Notes: generated by a model not told the origin, from the sequence alone. DNA of 64,000 nucleotides from an uncultured Muribaculaceae bacterium (GCA_904502025.1 CAJGDJ010000006.1:1-64000), one strand, 5' to 3'; counted from the first letter of the stretch, positions 44,451 to 54,122 are shown. Program-made: numbers and translations.

Positions 44451-45509
44451 TTAATAATTTCCCTCCGATGCAATCATTCGCAAATTAGGACATGCGAGTG
44501 TGCGAAGATCGGTAATCATATTATATCGACAATTTATATACGACAATTGTTGGTCAAACGATACGTCAAGCGTCATCAAATTGTTATTATTGCAAATTAA
44601 TCGTTCAAGCAAATATTGATTTGATAAATTAAGTTCTTCCAAATCATTAAACGAGCAATCAACTATTGTCAATTTTGGGCAATCGGTAACGGTTAACGAT
44701 GTCAAATCATTATTTGAACAATACAAATCAAGTAATGAACCACAATCACGCATTGCGAGCGATGTCAAATTATTATTTATACACGAAAACGCATATAATG
44801 ATTGTAATCCTTGAACTATCATTGTTGTAAAATTATTATCATCTACATTTAGATACGACAAGTTATCAACTCCCAATAGGTTTAACGATGACAACTTATT
44901 ATATCCACACATCAACGTTGATAGATTTTTACAGCCACTCAGATATAGATTTTCCAATCGACAACTTTGACAATAAAGAGTTTGTAGTGATGTCGAATTT
45001 CTCACATCTAAATCCACAATAAAATTTTGTGAGCAGTTAAGATATTTCAATGCCGGCACATCGGTTACAACAAAATCGGTCAATCGGTTATTATTTATTG
45101 CCACATGAGCCAACGCTCCACAACCGGTTAAATCAATCTGTTTCAATTTATTATGCGACGCATTAAGATTTGTCAATGCAACATTACCACTCACTGATAA
45201 TGATGTTAAATGATTTCTTGAAACATCTAATGATGATAACGCTTTGAAATTATTTAACGATAAATCACCAACTAATCTTTTATCACGCCAATCAATAGCC
45301 ACTACATGACCATTTGCAACCGTTACACCATGCCATGTTGATGGAGATTCAATATCTGTAACTTTCAGTTCTTGGGCATTAGATTTCCCTTTGCTATCGG
45401 TTTGAGACAAAAACACTTTTAATTGAGAATACTCTTTTTTGTCAATTTTTTGAGCGAATGCTATTAACCCACATAGGGCAAATGCTATTATTAAAATAGA
45501 TTTTTTCAT
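44451..45509 (-). CDS. secreted leucine-rich-repeat protein (internalin-like)
   Basis: A 352-residue protein with a signal peptide (MKKSILIIAFALCGLIAFAQ). From about residue 85 to the end it consists of roughly twelve 21-residue LRRs of the type L-x-x-L-x-C-x-x-N-x-L-T-x-L-D-L-S-x-C. There is no lipobox, no type IX-like tail and no capping domain at the C-terminus, so it may be periplasmic or released. Binding partner unknown. A hairpin ends just before its ATG. Confidence 0.85.
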   Translation of the reverse strand: MKKSILIIAFALCGLIAFAQKIDKKEYSQLKVFLSQTDSKGKSNAQELKVTDIESPSTWHGVTVANGHVVAIDWRDKRLVGDLSLNNFKALSSLDVSRNHLTSLSVSGNVALTNLNASHNKLKQIDLTGCGALAHVAINNNRLTDFVVTDVPALKYLNCSQNFIVDLDVRNSTSLQTLYCQSCRLENLYLSGCKNLSTLMCGYNKLSSLNLLGVDNLSYLNVDDNNFTTMIVQGLQSLYAFSCINNNLTSLAMRDCGSLLDLYCSNNDLTSLTVTDCPKLTIVDCSFNDLEELNLSNQYLLERLICNNNNLMTLDVSFDQQLSYINCRYNMITDLRTLACPNLRMIASEGNY

Positions 45510-45514
45510 AAAAA

Positions 45515-45570
45515 TTTGGTTAGGTTATGAGGTTTTTAATTTATTTGATTAACACCTCTACCCAACCAAA
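45515..45570 (-). terminator. hairpin with T-run between dnaB and the LRR gene
   Basis: On the minus strand TTTGGTTGGGTAGAGGT (45570-45554) pairs imperfectly with ACCTCATAACCTAACCAAA (45533-45515), followed by TTTTT and then the LRR ATG. Probably the dnaB terminator; it could also act as an attenuator in the LRR leader. Confidence 0.6.
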
Positions 45571-45601
45571 AGTTTATATCTATACAAATTTTCTTTTCTA
45601 A

Positions 45602-47152
45602 CTAAAATGGTGGCTTATCCTCATTTGACTCAGACAAGAAGTCGGCATTACCTCCACTAAATGGATTAGATGCTGGTGGTAAAGAGTCTTCTGTTGATAA
45701 TTCCTCATTCATTCGAGAGCTAACAGTTTTTTGTGATAAATTTGAATCAGTATCCCAATTTTCAAATCGAGCATACTTTCCATGGAATCGCAATTTAACA
45801 TCATCAACCGAACCACTACGGTGTTTTGCTACGATAAACTCAGCCAAGCCCCTGATATCGTTACCCTCGGCATCTTGACCCGAACGATTATAATATTCAG
45901 GGCGGTGAATAAAACACACCATATCGGCATCTTGCTCAATCGCTCCACTCTCACGAAGGTCGGACAACTGCGGACGCTTTCCATCAGTACGCGATTCTAC
46001 ACTACGATTCAACTGAGAAAGTGCCACAATTGGGATATTCAACTCTTTGGCAAGTTGTTTCAATGAACGAGAAATCAAACTCACCTCTTGCTCACGACTA
46101 CCATATTTCATTCCCGAAGCATTCATCAATTGCAAGTAGTCAATAATGATAAACTTCACTTGATGTTCACGCACCAATCGACGTGCTTTAGTTCGCAATT
46201 CAAACACCGATAATGATGGAGTGTCGTCAATATAAAGAGGAGCACTATATAGGTGTTTTACACGCGACATCAATTGATCCCATTCAAGCCTTGACAATCG
46301 TCCACTTTTAATCTTTTCACTCTCAAGTTCACAAGTGTTACTAATCAAACGATTAACCAACTGAAGATTTGACATTTCAAGAGAGAATATCGCAACCGGT
46401 GTATTGTAATTTACAGCCATATTTTTAGCCATCGACAACACAAACGCTGTTTTACCCATCGCCGGACGAGCTGCAATAATAATCAAATCTGAATTTTGCC
46501 AACCCGATGTGAGTTTATCCAAATCGTGATAACCCGATTCAAGACCACTTAATCCCGATGTTCTATTTGCTGCCGATTGAATTTGCTCGATAGCCTGACT
46601 GATTACCGGGTCAATCTGCGTTACATCTTTTTTTACGTTGCGTTGTGAAATTTCAAAAAGTCGTCCTTCGGCTTCTTGCAAAAGGTCATCAACGTCATTA
46701 CTTTCGTCAAATGCCTTTGACTCAATTTGTGAAGCAAAAGATATAAGCTCACGTGCTAAATATTTTTGAGCCACAATACGGGCATGATACTCAACATGGG
46801 CACCCGATGCCACTCGTGAAGTTAATTCTGATATAAAAACAGGGCCACCAACTTTTTCAAGAGCATCATTTTGTCGCAACTGTTCTGTTACAGTGAGCAT
46901 ATCGATTGGCTGTTGTGCCGCACCTAAATGCTGAATCGCTTCATATACCAATTGATTTGCCGGTTCATAAAAACTTTCGGGCTTAAGAATATCACACACT
47001 GTTGTATATGCGTCCTTCTCAAGCATCAATGCACCAAGAACGGCTTCTTCCAAATCTTTATCGCGTGGTTGCATTCTACCACCGGTATCATATAAAGGTT
47101 GATGCTGGGGTTTGCTGCGTCGGTTATATGTCCTATTTTCTGCCTCTGCCAT
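45602..47152 (-). CDS. dnaB: replicative DNA helicase DnaB
   Basis: Hexameric 5'-3' replication-fork helicase (516 residues). The N-terminal primase-interacting domain (about 28-130) starts PRDKDLEEAVLGALML. The RecA-like ATPase has Walker A AARPAMGKTAF (227-237, Lys234), Walker B IIIDYLQLM, and the QLNRSVE and arginine-finger region. The C-terminal tail (about 470-516) is polar. No intein is inserted. A -7 element lies 22 bases upstream. Confidence 0.96.
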   Translation of the reverse strand: MAEAENRTYNRRSKPQHQPLYDTGGRMQPRDKDLEEAVLGALMLEKDAYTTVCDILKPESFYEPANQLVYEAIQHLGAAQQPIDMLTVTEQLRQNDALEKVGGPVFISELTSRVASGAHVEYHARIVAQKYLARELISFASQIESKAFDESNDVDDLLQEAEGRLFEISQRNVKKDVTQIDPVISQAIEQIQSAANRTSGLSGLESGYHDLDKLTSGWQNSDLIIIAARPAMGKTAFVLSMAKNMAVNYNTPVAIFSLEMSNLQLVNRLISNTCELESEKIKSGRLSRLEWDQLMSRVKHLYSAPLYIDDTPSLSVFELRTKARRLVREHQVKFIIIDYLQLMNASGMKYGSREQEVSLISRSLKQLAKELNIPIVALSQLNRSVESRTDGKRPQLSDLRESGAIEQDADMVCFIHRPEYYNRSGQDAEGNDIRGLAEFIVAKHRSGSVDDVKLRFHGKYARFENWDTDSNLSQKTVSSRMNEELSTEDSLPPASNPFSGGNADFLSESNEDKPPF

Positions 47153-47173
47153 TAGTATATCATTTTATTGCCA

Positions 47174-47181
47174 CAAAATTA
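47174..47181 (-). promoter_or_regulatory. -7 promoter element of dnaB
   Basis: The minus strand reads TAATTTTG, 22 bases before the ATG. Confidence 0.5.
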
Positions 47182-47242
47182 CATTAAAAAATCCACACTC
47201 TTAATATTTGAGCATGGATAACTTATTAACTTTTTATTTACA

Positions 47243-47884
47243 TCATGGAGTCGTGCTCACTTCTTCCATTAATGATTTTTCAGTAATTATGCGACGAGCA
47301 CATAGAAAACGAGTATAATAATAATTATCATCGGGATAGGTATTTATCACTACTCCTCGTTTGGTTGATGCGTGAATGAATTTTATTTGATTAGTCTTTT
47401 TATTTACCTCTATGCACATTCCCACATGCCCTACTCGTTTAGGTGTTGACCGACCTCCAAAAAACATCAAATCACCGGGTTTTATATCACCTTTTTCCAC
47501 TGCAACCCCTTCATCTACCTGATATTTCGATGCCGAGGTTATCGGAAATCCAAAATAACGATACACATAGCTTGTAAAGCCTGAGCAATCAAACGAATGT
47601 GGACCTTTTGTCCCCCACACGTATGGGGTTCCTAAAAATGAGTACGCAAAATTTATTACATCATCGGGAGTAATGAATTCTTCATATTCATGCTGACTTA
47701 CGACCGTATCTCCTACCTCGATTACCAAACCATCTTCATAAATGAATGGTTCGTCCGATTCTACCTCGGTTAATGGAACGTCAATTTCCGGATCGTCGTC
47801 TTCTTCGGGTCTTGCCAACATGGTTAATGGCAACACCAAAAGCATCAACGCTAATAAAATATTATAATGTGATAATTCTCTCAT
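47243..47884 (-). CDS. secreted NlpC/P60 (C40) cell-wall peptidase
   Basis: A 213-residue predicted periplasmic peptidase that would cleave gamma-D-Glu-meso-diaminopimelate bonds in peptidoglycan stem peptides. A signal peptide (about 1-25) and an acidic stretch (EEDDDPEIDV) precede the NlpC/P60 domain (about 70-200). The catalytic triad is visible: Cys100 in FDCSGF, His153 in VGHVGM, and His171 in FIHAST. It lies 90 bases upstream of dnaB on the same strand, with no operon partner of related function. Confidence 0.9.
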   Translation of the reverse strand: MRELSHYNILLALMLLVLPLTMLARPEEDDDPEIDVPLTEVESDEPFIYEDGLVIEVGDTVVSQHEYEEFITPDDVINFAYSFLGTPYVWGTKGPHSFDCSGFTSYVYRYFGFPITSASKYQVDEGVAVEKGDIKPGDLMFFGGRSTPKRVGHVGMCIEVNKKTNQIKFIHASTKRGVVINTYPDDNYYYTRFLCARRIITEKSLMEEVSTTP

Positions 47885-48181
47885 ATATTAGAACGAGTAT
47901 TTTTACTTCGTAAAAGTACTACATTTTCGTCATTCACTAAATCTCAATTCTATTCATTTACAATAAAATAACAAAATTACACATATTTAGTATAGAGGAC
48001 ACGGCACGCATGTCTCTACATTTTCTCCTCATTCCTTTCTACTTTTCTTTATTTTACGTTTTTCAACTCAACTTTTATCTATTTTTCTTCGTTTTTAATT
48101 TGTTTTTGAGCATATTTTACCTATAAATAAAAAGTGTTTAGTATCTTTGCGAATTAATATTTCATTAAACGTTATTACATT
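47885..48181. other. divergent intergenic region with a degraded palindrome
   Basis: Nearly 300 AT-rich bases between the NlpC/P60 gene and nfo. It contains GGACACGGCACGCATGTCTC near 47998-48017, a decayed version of the palindrome at 1783 that keeps the CTACA flank, and the nfo promoter at its right end. No open frame of note. Confidence 0.5.
48142..48149 (+). promoter_or_regulatory. -7 promoter element of nfo
   Basis: TATCTTTGC, 33 bases upstream of the nfo ATG. Confidence 0.55.
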
Positions 48182-49024
48182 ATGAAATTAATAGGAGCAC
48201 ATGTTTCGGCAAGTAATGGAGTGAGCCAAGCCCCAATCAACGCACACGCTATTGGAGCTGATGCGTTTGCATTGTTCACTCGCAACCCATCGCGTTGGCA
48301 ATCAAAGCCTATTAGCGACAAAGAGGCTGCAACTTTCAAAGAAAACTGCGAAAAATATGGTTATACTCCCGATAAGATATTGCCACACGACAGTTATCTA
48401 ATCAATCTCGGTGCTCCCGAACCCGAAAAGCTCGAAAAATCACGCGAAGCATTCCTTGACGAGATGCAACGTTGCGAACAGTTAGGACTTACAATGCTTA
48501 ACTTCCACCCCGGAAGCCACCTCAACATGATGCCCGTAGATGATTGTCTCGACCTCATTGCAACTTCAATAAATATAACTCTTGAAAAGACTTCGGGAGT
48601 AAAGGCAGTAATTGAAAACACTGCCGGACAAGGCTCTAACCTTGGCTTTTCATTTGACCAAATAGCTCATATCATCAATAAAGTAGAGGACAAAACGCGT
48701 GTGGGGGTATGTATCGATTCTTGTCACGCTTTTGCTGCCGGATATGACTTATCGACTATTGCCGGTTATGCCGATACTTGGCGTCGTTTTGATGAAATAA
48801 TTGGCTTCAAATACCTTAGCGGTATGCATCTCAACGACACTAAAAAAGGTCTTGCTTCAAAAGTTGACCGCCACGAAACACTTGGCAATGGTGTGCTTGG
48901 AGCTGACTTCTTCTCATTCTTAATGAATGACCCACGCATGGATAACATACCTTTGATTCTTGAAACGCCCGATGAATCAATTTGGGCTCAAGAAATCGCA
49001 TGGCTAAAATCGCTAATTAAATAA
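48182..49024 (+). CDS. nfo: endonuclease IV (AP endonuclease)
   Basis: Zinc-dependent apurinic/apyrimidinic endonuclease of base-excision repair (280 residues). Family signatures are all present: NFHPGSHL near 115, [25 protein letters not shown] near 178-190, and [22 protein letters not shown] near 219. The trinuclear zinc ligands (His, Glu, Asp) fall in these motifs. Followed 32 bases later by a sugar transporter gene with no evident promoter, so possibly co-transcribed. Confidence 0.95.
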   Translation: MKLIGAHVSASNGVSQAPINAHAIGADAFALFTRNPSRWQSKPISDKEAATFKENCEKYGYTPDKILPHDSYLINLGAPEPEKLEKSREAFLDEMQRCEQLGLTMLNFHPGSHLNMMPVDDCLDLIATSINITLEKTSGVKAVIENTAGQGSNLGFSFDQIAHIINKVEDKTRVGVCIDSCHAFAAGYDLSTIAGYADTWRRFDEIIGFKYLSGMHLNDTKKGLASKVDRHETLGNGVLGADFFSFLMNDPRMDNIPLILETPDESIWAQEIAWLKSLIK

Positions 49025-49056
49025 ATTTATAATTATATCAACTTACATTTTAAGAC

Positions 49057-50415
49057 ATGAAAACAAAACCCGATTTAAGTTTTTGGAAGCTATGGAATCT
49101 AAGTTTCGGATTCTTTGGCGTACAAATCGCTTACGCACTCCAAAGTGCAAACATTTCTCGTATTTTTGCCACACTTGGAGCCGACCCTCACGACTTAAGT
49201 TTCTTCTGGATTCTCCCCCCATTGATGGGTATTATCGTTCAACCACTTGTAGGGAAATGGAGCGATAACACTTGGACTCGATTTGGGCGTCGCATTCCCT
49301 ACTTGTTTATTGGTGCTCTTGTTGCAGTATTGGTAATGTGTATGTTACCAAATGCCGGAAGTTTTGGTTTGACAGTTAGTGCTGCAATGATTTTCGGGCT
49401 TGTGTCATTAATGTTCCTCGACACATCAATCAACATGGCAATGCAACCATTCAAAATGATGGTTGGCGACATGGTTAACGAAAAACAAAAAGGATTGGCA
49501 TACTCAATTCAAAGTTTCCTTTGCAATGCAGGTAGCTTGGTGGGATATTTATTCCCATATATTTTCACTGCTATTGGCATCGCAAGCGTTGCTGCCGAAG
49601 GCGAAATACCCGACTCTGTTAAATGGTCGTTCTATATTGGTGCTATAATCCTTATTTTATGCGTTATCTACACCACAGTAACTGTTAAGGAAATGCCTCC
49701 AAAACAATATGCCGAATATCATGGCATTAGCGAAGATGACAAAAATGAAAAAACAAACATGATTAAGCTCCTTATCAAAGCCCCTAAAACATTCTGGACC
49801 GTAGGGCTTGTTCAATTCTTCTGTTGGGCTGCATTTATGTATATGTGGACCTACACAAATGGAGCTATCGCAGTGAGTGCATTTGACACTCCTACAATCA
49901 TGAAAGATGGCGTAGAGGTATTAGATGTTGCATCTAAACAATATCAATCGGCTGGCGACTGGGTTGGTGTATTATTTGCAGTTCAAGCCATTGGCTCTGT
50001 CCTATGGGCAATTGTAATCCCTATGTTCAAAAATCGCAAATTCATCTACGCATTAAGTCTCGTATTGGGTGGTATTGGATTTATTTCAACATATTATATT
50101 GCCGATCAATATTTGTTATTCATTTCCTACGCACTTATTGGTTGTGCTTGGGCTGCAATGTTAGCATTGCCATTTACAATCCTTACAAACTCATTGTCGG
50201 GTAAAAATATGGGAACTTATCTTGGTTTGTTTAACGGCACAATTTGCCTCCCACAAATCATTGCTGCAACCCTTGGAGGTGTTTTCGTTTCTCTACTCAC
50301 TCCTGCAGGCGAAATCGCAGCACAAGATCGCATGCTCGTTCTTGCAGGCGTATTACTTATCATTGGTGCAATATCAGTGTTTATCATTAAAGAAACATCA
50401 GCCGAAAAGAATTAA
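49057..50415 (+). CDS. MFS transporter, SLC45/sugar-proton symporter type
   Basis: A 452-residue twelve-helix major facilitator protein. The N-terminus FWKLWNLSFGFFGVQIAYALQ and the loop RFGRRIPYLFIG after helix 2 are typical of the glycoside/sucrose-like SLC45 branch. Such Bacteroidota proteins are commonly annotated as maltose or disaccharide importers; the substrate is unproven here. A secreted amylase gene lies 15 kb away, which would fit but does not show a maltose role. A terminator follows. Confidence 0.85.
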   Translation: MKTKPDLSFWKLWNLSFGFFGVQIAYALQSANISRIFATLGADPHDLSFFWILPPLMGIIVQPLVGKWSDNTWTRFGRRIPYLFIGALVAVLVMCMLPNAGSFGLTVSAAMIFGLVSLMFLDTSINMAMQPFKMMVGDMVNEKQKGLAYSIQSFLCNAGSLVGYLFPYIFTAIGIASVAAEGEIPDSVKWSFYIGAIILILCVIYTTVTVKEMPPKQYAEYHGISEDDKNEKTNMIKLLIKAPKTFWTVGLVQFFCWAAFMYMWTYTNGAIAVSAFDTPTIMKDGVEVLDVASKQYQSAGDWVGVLFAVQAIGSVLWAIVIPMFKNRKFIYALSLVLGGIGFISTYYIADQYLLFISYALIGCAWAAMLALPFTILTNSLSGKNMGTYLGLFNGTICLPQIIAATLGGVFVSLLTPAGEIAAQDRMLVLAGVLLIIGAISVFIIKETSAEKN

Positions 50416-50441
50416 TATTAACATTAACTGAATCATTATAT

Positions 50442-50476
50442 AACCACTACCTCAATATGAGATAGTGGTTATTTTT
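50442..50476 (+). terminator. terminator of the MFS gene
   Basis: AACCACTACCTC pairs with GAGATAGTGGTT (one mismatch) around AATAT, followed by ATTTTTTATT. Confidence 0.8.
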
Positions 50477-50495
50477 TATTAATACACATTATATT

Positions 50496-50527
50496 ATTGG
50501 CAAAACACAAGAATATCATTAAATTTG
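50496..50527 (+). promoter_or_regulatory. promoter of clpS-clpA-aat, suggesting a leaderless mRNA
   Basis: ATTG at 50496-50499, a 20-base spacer, TAAATTTGC at 50520. The ATG of clpS is only five bases after the -7 box, so transcription would start at or next to the start codon. Confidence 0.6.
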
Positions 50528-50531
50528 CACT

Positions 50532-50837
50532 ATGGAACAACAACAAACATCGTCGAGCACTTCAACTCGTTATCACAAACGCAAGCCACCAATGTATGAT
50601 GTAATTATCCACAACGATGATTACACTACAATGGATTTTGTGGTGATGATTCTTGAAACAATATTTAATAAGAATCAAGATGAGGCGATGCAACTGATGT
50701 TGCATGTCCATGAAAATGGTGAGGCAGTTGTGGGTACATATATCTACGACATAGCCCAATCAAAAGCCGAGAAAGCCATGTCATTGGCCCGTGCCGAAGG
50801 GTTTCCTCTTCAACTAACTGTTAATCAAAAAATCTAA
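50532..50837 (+). CDS. clpS: ClpS, N-end-rule adaptor for ClpA
   Basis: A 101-residue adaptor that binds destabilising N-terminal residues and delivers substrates to ClpA/ClpP. A disordered N-terminal extension (about 1-20, Gln/Ser/Thr-rich) precedes the ClpS fold. It holds the pocket motif VIIHNDDYTTMDFVV (25-39), the second pocket element LMLHVHENGEAVVG, and the late AEGFPLQLTV. It is the first gene of clpS-clpA-aat, 10 bases from clpA. Confidence 0.95.
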   Translation: MEQQQTSSSTSTRYHKRKPPMYDVIIHNDDYTTMDFVVMILETIFNKNQDEAMQLMLHVHENGEAVVGTYIYDIAQSKAEKAMSLARAEGFPLQLTVNQKI

Positions 50838-50847
50838 AAACATATAT

Positions 50848-53103
50848 ATGTCTAAAAATATTATTGACTTCAATCTATCTCCGTTTGCGAGAGAAATACT
50901 TAATGACGCACACCAAATAGCCTCTATTATGCGACATGAGTTTATCATGCCCGAGCATTTTATGATGGCAACAGCCAATTTATGCAACTTCGCTGACGAA
51001 AACAACCGTTTCGGCGATAAATTTGAAAAAATATCTGATGATATAAACAAAATATTAGCCGAGCATGTGCCACAAGTCGATGAAGAAATCGAACCGACAA
51101 TGTCGAGTTTGATGAAAAAGGTAATGAACAATGCTCGTAAAATAATTCAACAAGAGGGCGATGTTCCCATTCCGGCAACTGCCATTGTTATTGCAACACT
51201 AAACACATCGGAATGTATATGTAATAACATTCTTGCTCAACATATCTCCGACAAAGAGATTGCCGATGTTCTTAGTTTCATCATGAGCATCGACGGAAAG
51301 AGTCTTCGTGGATATGACCTTGCCGACAATGATGATTATATTTCCTCATCAACTAAACCATCTAACGATTGGATGAAATATATCATCGACCTCAATCCAT
51401 TACGTGGCGATGTGTCAAAAGCAATTGTTGGTCGAAAAAAAGAGATGTCGCGATTGGCTCAAATATTATGCCGATGCGACAAAAACAATGCTCTTATTGT
51501 GGGCGAACCGGGAGTAGGCAAATCGGCTATTGTTAAAGGATTTGTAGTGCAACTCGACTCATTCCCACCTAAAATAGCTCAATTACCTGCTTACGAGCTT
51601 TCTGTTACCACAATTCTTGCTAATGCTCAATATCAAGGCGACATAGAACAACGCATTGCATCAACTATGAATGGAATTAAGCAATTAGGAGGGGGAATTA
51701 TCGTCATCGACGACATTCACACTCTCGCAGGTAGCAAAGGTGATGCAAACGGTTCTCGCGACTTAACAGGCATGCTACTCCCCTACCTTGATGATGAATC
51801 ATTGCGTTTTATTGGCATTACAACCTTTGAAGATGCCACACGACATCTTGATGGACACAATCGTTTTCTTCGTCGCTTCCGTCGCATCGATATTGATGAG
51901 CCTACACAACAAGAAGCAATTGAGATTCTCAATGGCGTAAAACGTCGCTATGAAAAATTTCATGATATTCGCATTGCCCCCGGAGTAACCGAGCGTGCCG
52001 TTAAACTTAGCAAACGCTTCCTATCGGGAAAAGCTCTCCCCGATAGTGCCATCGACATTATTGATGAAGCAGGTGCTTATCGAGAATTAAATCCACTTAA
52101 AGGCTACAAAAAACAAGTTATTCATAATGACTTAATTGACAATATTGTCGCTCAATTAGGTAACGTTGAAACAAAAATAATTGACGACAACGACACTACT
52201 CCACTCCGCAATCTCGGCGATTATATGCGTAACAGCATATTCGGTCAAGACCAAGCGATAAAACAAGTTGTAGAAGCAGTTCTCACCGCTCGTGCCGGGC
52301 TAACCGACGACCACAAACCTCAAGCAAGCCTATTGTTTGTAGGTCCAACCGGTGTAGGCAAAACCGAAGTAGCACGAGTCTTATCTGAAGAATTGGGTGT
52401 AACACTACACAAATTTGATATGAGTGAATACTCCGAAAGCTACAGTGTGTCAAAGCTCATTGGCTCATCTCCCGGATATGTGGGTTATGAAGAAGGCGGA
52501 CGACTCACAGAGGCTGTTCGCAAAAATCCTCATTGTGTATTACTGCTCGACGAAATCGAAAAAGCTCACGAAAAAGTATATGACTCATTGCTTCAAGTTA
52601 TGGACTATGCTTCGTTGACCGATAGCCGTGGTCGTAAAGTTGACTTCTCTCATGCCATAATTATAATGACATCAAACTCAGGTGCTCAATATGCCAAACT
52701 TGCAGGTATCGGATTCGGGTCAACAGTAACTACGGGCGATGCGATGCTGTCGGAAGTCAAAAAAACATTCAAACCCGAGTTCATCAATCGTCTATCAGGC
52801 ATCGTTGTGTTTAACGATATGAGTCGCGACATGGCTACTCTTATTCTCAATAAAAAGATTGCCGAGCTAAATGAACGCCTAAACGAACGCAATGTGGAAA
52901 TATCCCTCACCCCCGAGGCCCACAATTGGCTGCTCGAACATGGCTTCTCTGCCAAATATGGTGCACGCGAAATAGAACGTGTTATCACCCACAACCTCAA
53001 ACCTATTCTTGTCAACGAAATACTTTTTGGCAAACTTTCTAAAAAAGGAGTGGCAGAAGTTGGCGTTGAGAACGATAAATTGGCGTTGTCTATAAAAAAA
53101 TAA
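50848..53103 (+). CDS. clpA: ClpA, ATPase of the ClpAP protease
   Basis: Double-AAA+ unfoldase of 751 residues, close to E. coli ClpA (758). The N-domain (about 1-140) is followed by AAA-1 with Walker A GEPGVGKSA near 219 and AAA-2 with Walker A GPTGVGKTEV near 497 and Walker B LLLDEIEKA. There is no ClpB-type middle coiled coil. The loop GIGFG near 630 fits the IGF/IGL motif that docks on ClpP, although clpP itself is not in this window. Located between clpS and aat, so the gene order alone describes the N-degron pathway. Confidence 0.95.
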   Translation: MSKNIIDFNLSPFAREILNDAHQIASIMRHEFIMPEHFMMATANLCNFADENNRFGDKFEKISDDINKILAEHVPQVDEEIEPTMSSLMKKVMNNARKIIQQEGDVPIPATAIVIATLNTSECICNNILAQHISDKEIADVLSFIMSIDGKSLRGYDLADNDDYISSSTKPSNDWMKYIIDLNPLRGDVSKAIVGRKKEMSRLAQILCRCDKNNALIVGEPGVGKSAIVKGFVVQLDSFPPKIAQLPAYELSVTTILANAQYQGDIEQRIASTMNGIKQLGGGIIVIDDIHTLAGSKGDANGSRDLTGMLLPYLDDESLRFIGITTFEDATRHLDGHNRFLRRFRRIDIDEPTQQEAIEILNGVKRRYEKFHDIRIAPGVTERAVKLSKRFLSGKALPDSAIDIIDEAGAYRELNPLKGYKKQVIHNDLIDNIVAQLGNVETKIIDDNDTTPLRNLGDYMRNSIFGQDQAIKQVVEAVLTARAGLTDDHKPQASLLFVGPTGVGKTEVARVLSEELGVTLHKFDMSEYSESYSVSKLIGSSPGYVGYEEGGRLTEAVRKNPHCVLLLDEIEKAHEKVYDSLLQVMDYASLTDSRGRKVDFSHAIIIMTSNSGAQYAKLAGIGFGSTVTTGDAMLSEVKKTFKPEFINRLSGIVVFNDMSRDMATLILNKKIAELNERLNERNVEISLTPEAHNWLLEHGFSAKYGAREIERVITHNLKPILVNEILFGKLSKKGVAEVGVENDKLALSIKK

Positions 53104-53107
53104 TGCC

Positions 53108-53791
53108 ATGGTATTTCAACTAAGCGACGAACTCATTTTTCCCGACCCATACCTCGGTGAAGAAGATGGCTTATTGGCTGTAGGTGGCGATTACTCTACC
53201 GAACGACTCCTATTAGCCTACTCCAATGGCATTTTTCCGTGGTCGGCATTTCGTAACGAGCAAAAGCTGTGGTTTTGCCCATTAAAACGTTTTGTGATTT
53301 TTCCAAGCGAAATTCATATATCACATTCAATGCGTTCACTCATTCGCAAGCAACGCTATGATGTTACTATCAATAAAGATTTTGAGGGAGTAATTCGTGG
53401 CTGTGGAGAGGACCGAAGAGAACAGCCGGGAGCTTGGCTTGGCGATGAAATTATCGAAGCATATACCCGACTACATCGCGAAGGCTGGGCTGCAAGCGTT
53501 GAAGTGTGGGACGAAGAAAAACTCGTAGGGGGCTTATATGGCTTATTAATGGGAAACTGTTTTATTGGAGAAAGCATGTTCTCTCGTGTGCCAAGTGCGT
53601 CAAAACTTGCACTCATCGCACTTGCTCATTGGATGGAGGCAAATGGTGGCACACTCATTGACTGCCAACTCGAAACTCCTCATCTAAAATCTATGGGTGG
53701 TAGATTTATTTCATACGAAGAATATATGACATATTTACACCCCGATGATAACGACGCCAACTATGATGTTGAAGATTTCGATGAAAGTTAA
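53108..53791 (+). CDS. aat: leucyl/phenylalanyl-tRNA-protein transferase
   Basis: Transfers Leu or Phe from aminoacyl-tRNA to the N-terminus of proteins starting with Arg or Lys, creating an N-degron recognised by ClpS. 227 residues. Typical start FPDPYLGEEDGLLAVGGDYS, then AYSNGIFPW, WFCPLKRFVIFP, and the GNAT-like core with GGLYGLLMGNCFIGESMFS and DCQLETPHLKSMGG. It lies 4 bases after clpA, completing the enzyme-adaptor-unfoldase operon. Confidence 0.95.
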   Translation: MVFQLSDELIFPDPYLGEEDGLLAVGGDYSTERLLLAYSNGIFPWSAFRNEQKLWFCPLKRFVIFPSEIHISHSMRSLIRKQRYDVTINKDFEGVIRGCGEDRREQPGAWLGDEIIEAYTRLHREGWAASVEVWDEEKLVGGLYGLLMGNCFIGESMFSRVPSASKLALIALAHWMEANGGTLIDCQLETPHLKSMGGRFISYEEYMTYLHPDDNDANYDVEDFDES

Positions 53792-53977
53792 ATCTAACAC
53801 GTTTTATTTTTCATAGAAATTGCATTAAAAAAGTTTTATTCAAAAAATCATTTTCTCACTCTCAACAAAAAGAAAAAATAATATTAAAAAGCACAACCTA
53901 AATTCCTCACTATCACCACAAATCCATACTATCACACATTTTCCAAGAAAAAAAGATTAAAAAAAGTTGTTTATTTA

Positions 53978-54009
53978 TTTGCATAGTAATAAAAAAGTGC
54001 GTACCTTTG
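53978..54009 (+). promoter_or_regulatory. promoter of tRNA-Lys
   Basis: TTTG at 53978-53981, a 20-base spacer, TACCTTTGC at 54002, matching the rpsO promoter in box sequence and spacing. Confidence 0.8.
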
Positions 54010-54046
54010 CAACGCATTTGAGGGAAACCTTAGTGCTAACAAGGTA

Positions 54047-54119
54047 GATTCGCTAGCTCAGCAGGTAGAGCACATCCCTTTTAAGGATGGGGTCCTGGGT
54101 TCGAGCCCCAGGCGGATCA
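54047..54119 (+). tRNA. trnK: tRNA-Lys (anticodon TTT)
   Basis: Complete cloverleaf of 73 bases. The acceptor stem GATTCGC pairs with GCGGATC (one G-U), the D arm is GCTC/GAGC, and the anticodon stem CATCC/GGATG surrounds loop CTTTTAA with anticodon TTT. The T arm is CTGGG-TTCGAGC-CCCAG and the discriminator base is A. CCA is not encoded. Single tRNA gene with its own promoter and terminator. Confidence 0.96.
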
Positions 54120-54122
54120 CTG

